From positions 38,963,021 through 39,027,020 of the forward strand of contig CAKMRJ010003334.1 in NCBI GenBank assembly GCA_928212115.1: a DNA stretch of 64,000 bases. The letters run 5' to 3'. This document shows positions 43,752 through 54,709 of the stretch, one piece after another. Origin of the DNA: Lactuca virosa. Taxonomy: Eukaryota > Streptophyta > Magnoliopsida > Asterales > Asteraceae. A model generated the notes under the pieces. That model worked only from the letters and a program-made list of their open reading frames with translations. It was not told the DNA's origin and did no database searches. The number at the start of each line of letters is the position of its first letter. Positions within the stretch are counted from its first letter, which is position 1. The translations under genes and the position numbers were made by a program.

Positions 43752-45065
43752 ATGATATTCAAATAAGATATTTTACAAAAGATTGATATCCATTATCCAA
43801 ACAAAGGGGTTTATGGAAAACATAATCCATGGGTGTTGATTCAGACAATCTGTGAAAGTTTCAAGTTGTACACACTCACACAGCAACCCATCTTTTATAT
43901 TTATTAAGATGTGTAACAAGTGAATGCTTGGATCTACTATAATATTTCTATCTAGTTTCCCAATATATAATTCATTTAACCCTGCATCGAAGGAGACTCA
44001 AATACTAAAAGAACCAAGACCCTTGATTTCCTTTATAAATTTTCAAAATCTTTGACTTCTGAGGTTAAAATATAACAATTACATATTCTAATTGCAGTAA
44101 TCTTGCGACTGGATTATAGAGTTTATACAATTGTTAAAGTTTTATGCAACTTATATCGTTTTAGAAGTTGAATCGCATGGTATGACCTCAAAAGTGGAAT
44201 GATAACTCTCTATTTTCTCAGAAAATACACCAAACCATATCAAATGGGTAGGAAAATGAGTAGCAGCAACACTAGATATAACAAAGTGTGAATACTGAAG
44301 CACAATCTTGTATTGAGTAGCTGTAACAAACACAAACACCAATTGAAGTAAAACGGGGAATTGGATAATTTCGTAACAGATGATGCATAAAGTCTAGACT
44401 TTTATATTTATGAAAATAAATAGAAGATTTAAAATTAACCTGGACAAGAATTGTTTTGTTTGTCAACCTATTATTGTTGCTCCCATGATCGGTTTCCATA
44501 CCTCCACTCAGCAACAAACTAATTGTTTCCAAGCCACTCAATATATTGATTGTCTACAGTCATCACATGTAGAGATCGTCTTGTCAAAAATTGTAGGTCT
44601 CCTCAATCTGGAAGAAAGAAAGAAACCAACAGTGACTTAGGAGCTACATAAACCAGTTTCAGTTTATTAAGGATGTCAGTTTGTATTCCTTGACAGAGTC
44701 AATAGAGTATATCTTTGAGGACCTTGTTTTATTGTATAGAAATAAATTCATAGCTAGAATCACTAGATCTTTTATCTCGTCATCTTCACGAGAGGAATCA
44801 ACAACAACTCATTCAGATTAAGAAAAACAACCATTATATAGTTTATGATAAGAAAAACTTATACAGTACATTGTATTCTTTATGATATGCCGCATCAGTA
44901 CTTTGATCTCAACTGATTCATTTTTGTCCAAAATTTTAGTTGTAACTCTTCTTAATCACAAACCTATTATGCCTAAAAAATTAACTTATTTGAAGCTCTC
45001 ACGTTTATCATGAAAATATTACAGCAAAATTGAAGTTCATGTCTTCTATTGACAAGAAAGAGTGT

Positions 45066-45105
<40 letters not shown>

Positions 45106-45779
45106 TCGTAATCCATTCTAAGTACCTGCAGAAACTCAATACAGAACCCTAACCATCCATTTAACCAGTTGTTGTGGAAATCCATTCTTAGAGAAAAACC
45201 CTTTAGAACTAACATAAACAGGAGAAGAAAAAATGATAAGAATGAAAACTTACAATAATCTTTCTTTAAATTATAGACATGTTTGTGAGTTTCTTGCGAA
45301 GGATGGGGCGACTCAGGTCTTAGGGAATATCCAAAATCACACAAAAATGATAAGATTTCCCTTTTTTCTTCTTCTCTCAGTCGCTTACGTATATATCGCT
45401 CTCTTCACCAAAGCGAGATGAAGATGAAACAACTTGATTGCGGAGGCCCCTTGTCGATTTGTGAAGACTAAAATATGGAAATGTTGAAAGATGGAAATGA
45501 AAAATGTTCACGAATGATGTTCACGTCGCCGGCTCCAAAGCGCTATAATCATGGCCGAGATCCAGAATCGTATACGTTTGCTGTTTATAAATCTGTTGTT
45601 GAACCCTGAAGAATCGACCTAGGTATTCCCACTGCTGAAGATGAAGAAGAAGGCCCTAGGGCTTTTTCTTGCTAAGTCGAAGAGGCGGGGGGTTTAATTT
45701 TTGGAATCCAATAGGCGGGGGTAATTTTCGTCGATTTCATTTCCCGCCTAAAACGCGTGTTTCATTAAAAAATTATAAA
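43752..45779. other. CACTA interior, right part; no gene recognised
   Basis: Mostly AT-rich DNA. A frame on the minus strand near 44430-44541 (LETISLLLSGGMETDHGSNN) could be another small captured exon, but I cannot name it. A (GA)n tract lies at about 45068-45101. Confidence 0.45.
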
Positions 45780-46003
45780 GCGACACATTTACATGACGAC
45801 CATTTTGTGAAAAGCACCCTCCGCATTTCTTTTTTTTTCTTTTCTGACACTAATTTTAGGGCACACATAAATGCGTGTCCTCTATCCTTAAAATTTTGGA
45901 AAACTGACATTAATTTTTAGGGCACGCACAAATGTGTGTCCTCTATCAGTGTGTGTCATTGTTTGCGCGTCATTAAAGGGCTGTTTTCTAGTAGTGGAAT
46001 ACT

Positions 46004-47833
46004 TATAACACCTGTTCCAGGTATTGATTAATTTATATAATTTTTAGGGTTTTGCGCATGGACTCGGCGAGTTGGGGTGCTCCAACTCGTCGAGTACAGA
46101 CTATTATGAGGACGCGGGATTTGGGTTCTACTCGACGAGTCGGAAGGCCCCAACTCGACGACTAGGAGCTGTAAAGAGAAACTCTAATTTTTAGGGTTTG
46201 CACCCTATTTAAAGAACATAATCCGCCTCTTGTGGCCTCCCTTATCACCCTATTAGCCAGAGAAAACCCTAATTCGGCCTTGCACCTTCTTGAGTGAGAG
46301 TAAGAACTTTTGTGAGCAATTTTGGGGTATTTGTGAAGGATTCTAGAGCTTGAAGAGGAAGGAGCAAGGATAGAAACAATAGATCCAACATCTACTATGT
46401 ATTGGCCATCATCTTGAGGTATAAAGTCGTCACCTTGATCTCTAGTTGATTAGATCCCTTTTCTTGGAAGTAAATGACCATTTTTGGTGCAAAATGGAGT
46501 CAAACTCGGATCTGGACTTATCACAAGGATATGGTTCCAGATTTGGACCTCTCTAGGTCCCCAATGACATAAAGTTTCTCATTTTATATAGCTTAGCCCT
46601 TTTCCATGCACAAAAACCTTGTAAGAAGCCTGGTTTCGGTGTTATAGCCTTGAAGGGCCTTGCATGCACGTTAAGTTTGCAAATTTACGTGGTATCTGCA
46701 CTAGGGAAGTTTGGATCTGGAGTTTGGGACCTTAGATCCCACTGAAAAGGGTTGAACTTTAAAGGGACTAAAGGAACTCGTCGACTCCCTTAGCTGACTC
46801 GACGAGTCGGGGTAGGGTTTGCACGTTTCTGAGTTTCTGAATGAGTGCAGTGAAGGATTAGGGTGTTGGTCTGAACCGACTTTAGTTTTCTGGACATTTG
46901 ACGAACTCGACGAGTCACTAGGGTGACTCGGCGAGTTGATGCGAGATTCAGTGGAATGGACTCGGTAGGAACTCGACGAGTTGTTATGATGCACTCGACA
47001 ATTTGAGGTCAACATGGACTGTTGACCTTGACTGTTGACCTTGACTATGACCAGGGTTGACTTTGAGGGTAATTATGGGATTGTGACAAGTTAATCACAT
47101 GTTGGTTATAGGCAGTTGAGGAGGAGCAGTGCGGGGGATACATCTGATCTTAGCTTGTCAGTTCAGCATTCGAGAGGTGAGTCTCCTCACCATACCAATG
47201 GGTCTAAGGCACTAAGGCCGACTCATTTTATGATATGTGGTATCCTAGCAGAAGTTGTATTATCTGGCATGTTAGTTGGTATGAGTTAGGAAGTATGCTA
47301 GTGGTATATATGGTATGCTTGTATGGAAGACCGTGGGAGAGCCCATGGCACTTTGACGTAAGACCATCTGGAGAGCCCATGGCTTTCCTATTGAAGACCA
47401 TGGGAGAGCCCATGACACTCAGGTGTAAGACCATGTTGGGAGCCCATGGCATCCTGGAGTAAGACCCTGGGCACGAGCCCATGACATCCCTATTTGTTGT
47501 ATGCATGGCTTATGTTATATATGTAGCTTCTAGAGCTAATATGATATGTGATATGTGGATTGTGTGTGGGGTATGCTCTGGGGAACTCACTAACCATTAG
47601 CTTACAGTTTGTGGATTTGTTTCAGGTACATCTGAGCCCAAAGGCAAGGGCAAGGCTTGAGGGCGCGACGTTCATTCTCTCTCAGTTGTTACCTTGGGAC
47701 ACTCTGATGTCTTAAAATAAAACATGTTGTTGTTATGAAATTGAAAACAATTGTATTTGAGATTACATGATTGGTGGAACGTGTTTTGGTTAATTAAAAA
47801 TTAAAAATTTCTTTTGAAAATTGGTTCGTTACA
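46004..47833 (+). repeat. 3' LTR of gypsy-2 (LTR family A), full length
   Basis: 1830 bp from TATAACACCTGTTCC (first G changed to A) to GGTTCGTTACA. It matches 27928-29134 plus 34913-35307 and the minus-strand copy 15251-17446. Palindromes ACTCG(N)CGAGT lie near the start (46062, 46085, 46130) and in the middle (46797, 46905, 46926). The 26-34 bp AGACCATGGGAGAGCCCATG repeats are at about 47320-47480. It has the uninterrupted site for the Athila/Tat-like insertion. Confidence 0.9.
46205..46214 (+). promoter_or_regulatory. TATA-like box of LTR A
   Basis: CTATTTAAAG after CACC. The same box is at 17236-17245 (minus) in the gypsy-3 LTR. CTATTTAAG occurs at the comparable place of LTR D (about 53169-53177, minus). 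Confidence 0.5.
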
Positions 47834-47984
47834 AAACAATCATCGGCTATCTCCAATTCCAACAGATAATACAACTCCACATGAGCATCAACAAACCTCT
47901 TGCTGAGCGCAAGAGATACAAATGATCAGGTAGCGCCCGAATCAAAAAGAACCAGAGCAGGCAATCCCTTCACTAAGAAAGTCA
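47834..47984 (-). pseudogene. Protease fragment of gypsy-4
   Basis: Minus-strand retropepsin start: TFLVKG, ALVLFDSGAT (catalytic Asp kept), then TGA in place of the Arg codon seen in gypsy-2, then SFVSLALSKRF and ELEIADDC, where LTR A of gypsy-2 cuts in. The rest of the protease is not found; RT of the same orientation is at 26908-27624. Confidence 0.82.
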
Positions 47985-48042
47985 CAATATAAAACATAAG
48001 CATAAATAATAATGAAAGCGCATAAATGAATAGAAAACCTAC
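47985..48042 (-). other. Degraded gag-protease intron, gypsy-4
   Basis: 58-base T-rich segment between the DVVTG of gag and TFLVKG of protease on the minus strand. The donor side reads GTAGGTTTTC. The acceptor AG is replaced by TG, so splicing could no longer occur. It is located exactly as in gypsy-1 and gypsy-2. Confidence 0.4.
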
Positions 48043-49220
48043 CCGTTACCACGTCAGGAGTCGCACGCGCCTCCTCGACTGTTAGATGAAAATTCCTACT
48101 CTTCACTATAAGGGTCGCTTGCTTACCCTCCCGGCCATCAGTGATCCTCAATGTCGTTGGAGCGGGTGCTGCGTTAGCTCATGTTGTAAATCTTGGGCAC
48201 TCGGCCTTCTTATGGCCCTTCTTATTGCAATGAAAGCAGATCAGACCTGAAACATGGGTGGTGATGGTGGCAGTGCAATCCTTGCTCATGCGCCCTGTCT
48301 TGGTGCACTTGAAGCAGACTGAACCACTCATCATGCATCCTGTCGCACTTGCCACAACGGCCCTGACCCTGATGGCCCCTCAATCCAGACTCGAAAACCT
48401 TGGTTTTCTTTGCTGAAACCCCAATCGTCTGCACCTTCTCATCTTTCCTCTTCCCGATGTGCTCTAAATCAATTTCCTAATCTCGGGCCCTAGATATCAT
48501 GTCCTCCAATGTCAGACAGGCTGAAAAACTAACAAGCTCTCTGATATCTGATCTAAGCATGTAGTGGTATCTAGTCTTCCTCATCTCCTCATCTACAGCA
48601 TACTGGGGTACCAATAAAGCTCTCTCTCTGAACTTGGCAGTGATATCCGTCACAGTCTCAGTTATCTGCCGTATATCCAGGAACTCCCTCGCCAGCTGTT
48701 TCACCTCAACAACAGGTGCAAACACCGCTTGGAACCGGGTCTCAAAATCTGGCCAGGTCATGGCCTCAATGGATGGGGTCCCCAGAGCATGGTCAACCTT
48801 TCCCCTTCAATCACAGGCTCGCTCCCTCTCACATCCCACATCAAACCTCACCTTCACCCCTCGGGGCAGAAGCTAGTCGTCTGGGCACTCTCCATATCTG
48901 ATATCAATAGTCTGGCTGCAATGGGGTCCTTCGCCGCATAAAAACTCTGGTGCCCCACATCCCCTGAAATCCTTGAAGGAGAGATTGTGGGCTATGTACT
49001 GGCCGACAACCATCTTGGCTCGAAAGGCATGGAAACGCTCCTCTATCATCTCGATGATACCCTCATTGATCGACCCAAACATCACTGGGGTCGCCTCAAG
49101 GATGCCTTTCATAATATCAAACGCGATGAACTCGTGTAGTCCCTCATCAATTTTCTTGGTACCTGTGCATGAACCCGATCCAGATCCTGAACCTCCTGCT
49201 CCTCCGCGTGTCAACACCAT
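48043..49220 (-). pseudogene. gag of gypsy-4
   Basis: Minus-strand gag: start MVLTRGGAGG at 49220, Gly/Ser-rich head, EATPVMFGS, FRGCGAPEF, a shifted part, then MTWPDFETRFQAVF (from 48761), ITAKFRERALLVPQ, RYHYMLRSDIRELVSF and a TAG near 48478. The zinc knuckles are partly readable: CGKC near 48340 and the intact last one CFHCNKKGHKKAEC at 48197-48238. The phrases LRITDG and FHLTVEEARATPDVV lead to the intron-like segment. At least two frameshifts. Confidence 0.83.
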
Positions 49221-49221
49221 G

Positions 49222-49365
49222 CTGAAACATAATACATAAACAATTAGTACACGCACGAAGAGGTTCATACTCCCGAAGTTCTTGAATTCATTAAGGCATT
49301 CCTTGTCTCGGGTATAGATCATATGCTTTCGGTAGTACGGGCCCAATACTACCTTCCACACCTAT
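49222..49365 (-). other. Leader intron remnant, gypsy-4
   Basis: On the minus strand the acceptor TATGTTTCAG ends one base before the gag ATG. At the donor position ATAGGTGTGG stands where the other copies have GTAGGTGTGG, so the donor G is lost. Confidence 0.35.
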
Positions 49366-50128
49366 CTATACCTTCTCAAGGACTGTCTCAAATCCTCCAA
49401 GTCACTTCCTTACTATTCATTACTTCTCTCATATGATAGAGCGCCCTACGTGCTAAGACATATCCTAGGCTCTCTTAGGACTACCATCACACCACTCTCT
49501 GCTATCAACTATAGAAGGAACTCCCTCCAATACCATCTAACTACCTCACGAATATAATTACATATCATCAATACTACATAATTCTTCGACTGAAAGATCT
49601 CACACTACAACGGTTGGACTCAAACAAGAGTTTCACAACAGATTTAAACTTAACCTTCTAAATTTATCTAGCCCCTACAATATGTAATCAAACACATTTA
49701 TTTACTAGTTAGCTGATATTAATGAGAGCCCCTAAAAGCACAAAACAAGCAGCATTGAAGCATTGAGTAATCCGAGTCAGAGCATAACCTAAACAGACCA
49801 TCTTTTCAGATAACTGATCCAATACTACCATGCAGATCTACAAGGTCATACAATAGGCACATAAAGGCATATCTCCTAGCATTTCATCATGCAATCCTGA
49901 GCATATCCTTAGCCCTAATCTAGCATGCGATTCTCATATCAAAACATAAAACATATAACATGCATGTGTATTTTGGGAAGACTTACTTGAACCCGGTCGA
50001 TTGCATGCACCACACCCCTTTCTTTTATTAGAAAACCTTTTAGAAAAACATTTTTTTATGAAAAACTTACCAAATCCTCAGTTTGAGTTCATACACATTC
50101 GAGAGTATGCCCGAATCCCTCAGACCAA
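49366..50128 (-). other. Untranslated leader of gypsy-4
   Basis: 760 bases between primer site and gag with no coding signal. More diverged from the other leaders than these are from each other. Confidence 0.55.
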
Positions 50129-50141
50129 GGCTCTGATACAA
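50129..50141 (-). other. Primer binding site of gypsy-4, one mismatch
   Basis: GGCTCTGATACAA, the reverse complement of the tRNA-Met site with one changed base, three bases before the LTR at 50145. Confidence 0.85.
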
Positions 50142-50144
50142 ACT

Positions 50145-53100
50145 TGTAACATCCCAAAAATCTAAGTAAAAATTTCATATTTAATTCAATCCGAATACCA
50201 TCAAATCAAATATCAACCACTAAAAAGTATTTCATAGTGAATTAGTTATCAGAGTAAAACTCCCAAAATAAAAAATGTGCAGAAAAACATGGGTGGATAT
50301 GCTATGATAAAACTGGTCCTTTCCCTTTCGAACCAGAAGTACCTGAAAACATAAACATAACTGTAAGCACATAGCTTAGTAAGTTCCCTCAAAATACCCC
50401 ATACCATACATACAAACGGGCCCCGCCAAACTGCATACGGACCCCGCCCACAGCATAACGGGCCCGCCCACTGCATAACGGGCCCACCCACCGCATAACG
50501 TGCCCCGCCCATAATAATATATATAAACATACATACAGCTGCAAGAGTCACAAAGACAACAAGCATACACATACATATCAACAAGTGTCTCAAAGACCAT
50601 TATCATCCTACAACCATGTTCCAGTAGGCTGACATAGGTGCCTTCGACCCACGAGTATAGTGAAGAGACTCACCTCAAACTAAAGATAGACAAATCGCAC
50701 TCCCGGAATGCTACTACCCCGACTCCTCACACTAAACATTCCAATTAACCCTAGTAAGTACTGAGGGTAATAACCCATAAAAGGTCTAGATTACCATCCA
50801 ACATACTAAAGGGTAAAAGACCATTTTACCCTTCCCTCAGTGGGCCTCTCAACCCATGGCCTAAGCCCAAAAGACCTAAGGCTCAGCAAGACCCAAGAGA
50901 CCTAAAGCCCAACAATGGCCCAAAAAGGCATAAGGCCCAATAATGGCCCAAGCATCCTAAAACCCAAAAAGGGTTATTGGTGAGTACGCTAAGTGCCCAC
51001 ATACTAACTTTCGCCAAAGGAAATCGAGGACTCAGACACGTATGCTCAGCGCACGCTTACGTACACCCGACATACGACCCAGATAAGCAAAACACCATTA
51101 AGCACTTCATGCATTAAGTCCACACGTCCATTTTGCAGATCTGGTTCTTGGGGGACGTCTTAAACGATAAAATCACTAACTAGATGCCTTTGCATGGCGC
51201 AAAGAGACTCAAACCTTAGATTTAACATTCTACTTCCATCAAATGATCATTAACTCATGCATGGTTTATCTATAACCATCATGATGCAAAATTTATGGAC
51301 TAGGAACCTTAGTAACATCAAAAGGAACATCGTATAACTTCTGGAGTAACATTTACTCACAAGAACTCATTCATGGGACCAAAATATGCTAAAATATCAA
51401 CTAGTTCTAGATATAAGCATAGAATAACCAAGGTCAAGACTTTATACCTATAGGAAGTTGAGTAAACCTTGGATCTACAAGCTCCTACTTGATCAATTCT
51501 TGTAACATCCCAAAAATCATGACCAAAAAGTTCATTTTTATTTATTAATTAAACCATAGATATCAAAAGCATTCCATCCAAAAACATAAGTCATAGTATC
51601 AAATCAGAGTATCGTATCAAAAATCATATCCAAATATCAGAGTGAAAACATCCTAGGCTAAACAAATGGTGTGTGCACTGCAGTCATCCCGAACTCTTCC
51701 CATTGCTAGCGGAAGTACCTGAAACCAAAACTGAAAACTATAAGCACGAAGCTTAGTGAGTCTCCCCAAACTACCACATACCATACACATAACATGTAAC
51801 TAGGAGATACGGGCTCCGCCCACACTCAAGGAGATACGGGCCCCATCCACACTCGGCTAACTAGGAGATACGGGCCCTGCCCACACTCGGCTAACTATGA
51901 GATACGGGCCCCGCCCATACTCAGCTACTAAACATACATACAAGTATCACACAGACAACAAGTATAGCCAAATCTATCAATCAGTTCTATATACTTACTC
52001 AATAATGCTATGAGATACGGGCCTCGCCCACACTCTGCTACGGATCAATACAAATAACATATACGGGCCGACCTTGGTGCCGTAGACCCGTTCCTACTAG
52101 AGGAAACTCACCTCAATGTCGTGTGAATAGCTAAAAGTCCCTACTTCACAACCAGCTCTACTCACACACTATACAAAACAACCTCTTAGATAACATTCCA
52201 TACTCAAAACCCCTTCACGGGTCAACCTTGGTCAAAGTCAAAGTCAATGTCAAAGTCAACATCCAGACAAGTCAAAGTCAACCCTGATTTGACTCAACTC
52301 GTTGAGTCATCCCCCTGACTCGCCGAGTTTCCATGCTACTCTCAGTCGTGATAAAACGAGTTAACTCGTCGAGTCCTCTCTCAGACTCGCCGAGTTCTGT
52401 CCTTTACAGAATCGGGACAAATCGAACCAACTCGTCGAGTTCCTATATGAACTCGTCGAGTTCTTCAGTTTGTTGCTTCATCTTAATGGATTAAGCCCTT
52501 ATTCTTCATATCTAAGCCCTATACTCCACATATACACTGAAATTGTCTTTTTAGGGTAAAGTTTCCAACTTTACCCGTTACTACCCTTGCTTAATGGATC
52601 TAGCTCAAACCCTAACTCTTTAGGCCCTAGATCTTGGTCCACAAGCCATCAATACTCCATACTAAGGCATATACACTAAGATCTGGACCCTAGATACTTC
52701 AAAAACACGTAAAGCGTCTAACTTTCCTTCCATGCATGGCCTTTTGGAGCTTAAAAGGCCAAAATGACATCCTAAAGCTTGCATGGGGCTTCAATGGCCA
52801 TAAAGTTTGCACATTTATGCCATGAAGACCCTCCATGGTTCTAGATCTTAAGGTATACTCATTTGGGACGTCCATTTCCCAAGGATCATGCTTCTTGGAC
52901 CAAAAACTCCATAAAGTGATAATAAAGAGATCTAAGAATTCACTAAGCAAGTTTGAGACTTGCTTACCAGAAAATGATGAGAATGAAGTGGTGTCTGTGG
53001 ATCTACTTGCTTCCTCTTGAATCATCAAGCTTCTTCTTCTTCCACAAGCATCAAACACACAAAACTCTTTCAAGAATGGGTCACAAACACACACAAAGCA

Positions 53101-53756
53101 TTAGGGTTTCGAGATTTAGGGTTTGGGACTTGGAGGTTGTAAATGAGGCTAGCATGAGGGGATTAAGATGCTTAAATAGGGTGCAAAACCACAAAATTAG
53201 GGTTTCATTCTGCCAGTCCTACTCGTTGAGTTGAGGCTTCCAACTCGTCGAGTAGACTTCAAGACCCGCGTCCAAATCCATTCCCTACTCGACGAGTTTG
53301 GGGCCTCCAACTCCTCAAGTTCCTACATAAAAATGAATAAACTTTGAATTAAATGCATACCAGGAACTAGGCGTTAAAATTCTCCTTCACAAAGCTTCTT
53401 CTTCTTCAAGATACACCAAACACACACCAAAACACACACAAGGATCAACTCTCTCTAGAAATGGGTTAGGGTTTCGAGATAGTGCTTAAAGGGGCAATAG
53501 AGGCTGATAACGAGAGAGCCTTGGGACATAAGCTGATTAAATTGGGTGCAAACCCTAAAATTTAGGGTTTTCCCCCTGGCTATCGTACGCCCAACATACC
53601 AAAGGTATGCCCAACCTACCAGGGGGTTAACCCCGTGTCCAACATCCTTCGAGGTACGCCCAACGTACCTCATGTACGCCTAGAGTACGAGGTCATCATG
53701 CAAAGTAAATAAACATTTAATAAATAAGAAATTTACCTGAAATATCGGGCGTTACA
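50145..53756 (-). repeat. 5' LTR of gypsy-4 (LTR family C), split by solo LTR
   Basis: LTR made of 50145-51500 and 53384-53756. It begins TGTAACATCCCAAAAATC and ends CGGGCGTTACA. 50145-51110 matches 22339-23212. A 20-bp GC-rich unit (CATAACGGGCCC(C)GCCCAC) is repeated about five times at 50411-50515. Near the far end it has GTACGCCCAACGTAC-type near-palindromes (53584-53690). Confidence 0.85.
51501..53378 (-). repeat. Solo LTR (family D) inside LTR C
   Basis: 1878 bp, starting TGTAACATCCCAAAAATCATG and ending GGCGTTAAA (expected TTACA, last C changed). The flanks are ATTCT at 51496-51500 and 53379-53383, a perfect 5-bp duplication. No internal region. A unit of about 40 bp with GAGATACGGGCCCCGCCCA is repeated at about 51810-51930 and again at 52017. 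AACTCGTCGAGT / ACTCGCCGAGT palindromes lie at 52310-52465 and 53218-53300. Confidence 0.88.
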
Positions 53757-54675
53757 AAATGGTCAAGGTGATGAGAAAAAATTATCCATCAGCGGACTTG
53801 AACCAAATAACAACATAAAGAAAAAAAAATATATATGGAGAAGAATCGCATCCATCAACGGTGGTAAATCCAGAAGGAGCAACGCAACCTTCCCCTTTAT
53901 ACCATGAGTCCATAGATGAAAAGACTTACATAGTGCCAACATTATCACCACTCTTTTCTAAAATAATCACAGCTTAAGAAATCCATTTAATTACATCAGG
54001 ATATTGTCATGCTTTATAATTATTCATTCCTTTGTTCTTTATAATTAACAACTTCATAAAGACTTGGATGATTTATCAATATGCATCTCCAACATTACTA
54101 AATCTGCAGGGAATGATCAAGAATCTACCAAATAAATTAAATCGGCCTTCAGTTCTCATCTATGAAGAAAAAAAAGGTAACTTAAAGTTGTCTCTAAACA
54201 GGGATTCACTCAGGCATTTTATCAAACACATAATTCACTTGAAATTATGCCACATAAAGACTTGCTTAACTCAAAAAGCTATAAAAAAGAAAAACTGAAA
54301 TCAATTGTTGGCACATGATATAGATATGGAAAACATTGTTAAGAAAGCAATCCATACAAAAAGTTTCATTTAGGGTGATGTTGCATAAAACGTTTACTGT
54401 GAGTACTAGCTTCTAAAGAACCGAAAAAGGGCACCTAAAAGTTATGGGTTGGGGGCACCTCTGAAATCCTCCACTTCTCTTGCATCCATATTTCATAATT
54501 GCAAAATAAAAAGCCATTACTTGTTTCTTAGGCGTACCGCCTAGAGGTAACACATCAAGCACTTCAGGGGTAGCACCATAACTTACACATTATTTTCTTT
54601 CAAGATATTTGCATTACTCATGATTTTTTGAGGGGTAACACGTGCTACCCTTGCCTACCATGTAGCTTCGCCACT
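53757..54675. other. Intergenic DNA, no gene recognised
   Basis: AT-rich. A short frame at 54032-54298 has no motif. The last part (GGTAACACGTGCTACCC, 54640-54655) is a small imperfect palindrome. It joins LINE sequence at about 54675. Confidence 0.5.
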
Positions 54676-54709
54676 AGGTGTAGGTGCTGATTGGAGCATA
54701 GTCCAAGAT
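54676..54709 (+). pseudogene. LINE reverse-transcriptase remnant, left of solo LTR
   Basis: A few codons (GVGADWSIVQD) in phase with the LINE remnant that resumes at 56898. The solo LTR at 54710-56892 splits it, with AAGAT duplicated. Confidence 0.6.

Larger units (their letters stand above)
41330..45996. mobile_element. CACTA (En/Spm-like) transposon, non-autonomous, 4667 bp
   Basis: The left end reads CACTACTAGAAAAACAGCC, and the right end, on the other strand, CACTACTAGAAAACAGCCC. The 3-bp duplication GAA lies at 41327-41329 and 45997-45999. Subterminal repeats are rich in ACGACGCG/GCGTGTCGTA at 41355-41660 and, more loosely, 45780-45980. No transposase is visible. The interior holds fragments of plant genes (see 42207-42785 and 43164-43634) and several microsatellites. 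The element separates gypsy-2 pol from its last LTR. Confidence 0.93.

Noticed and set aside
54032..54298. An 88-codon frame as host gene
   Set aside because: No motif and no neighbouring exon; chance frame.
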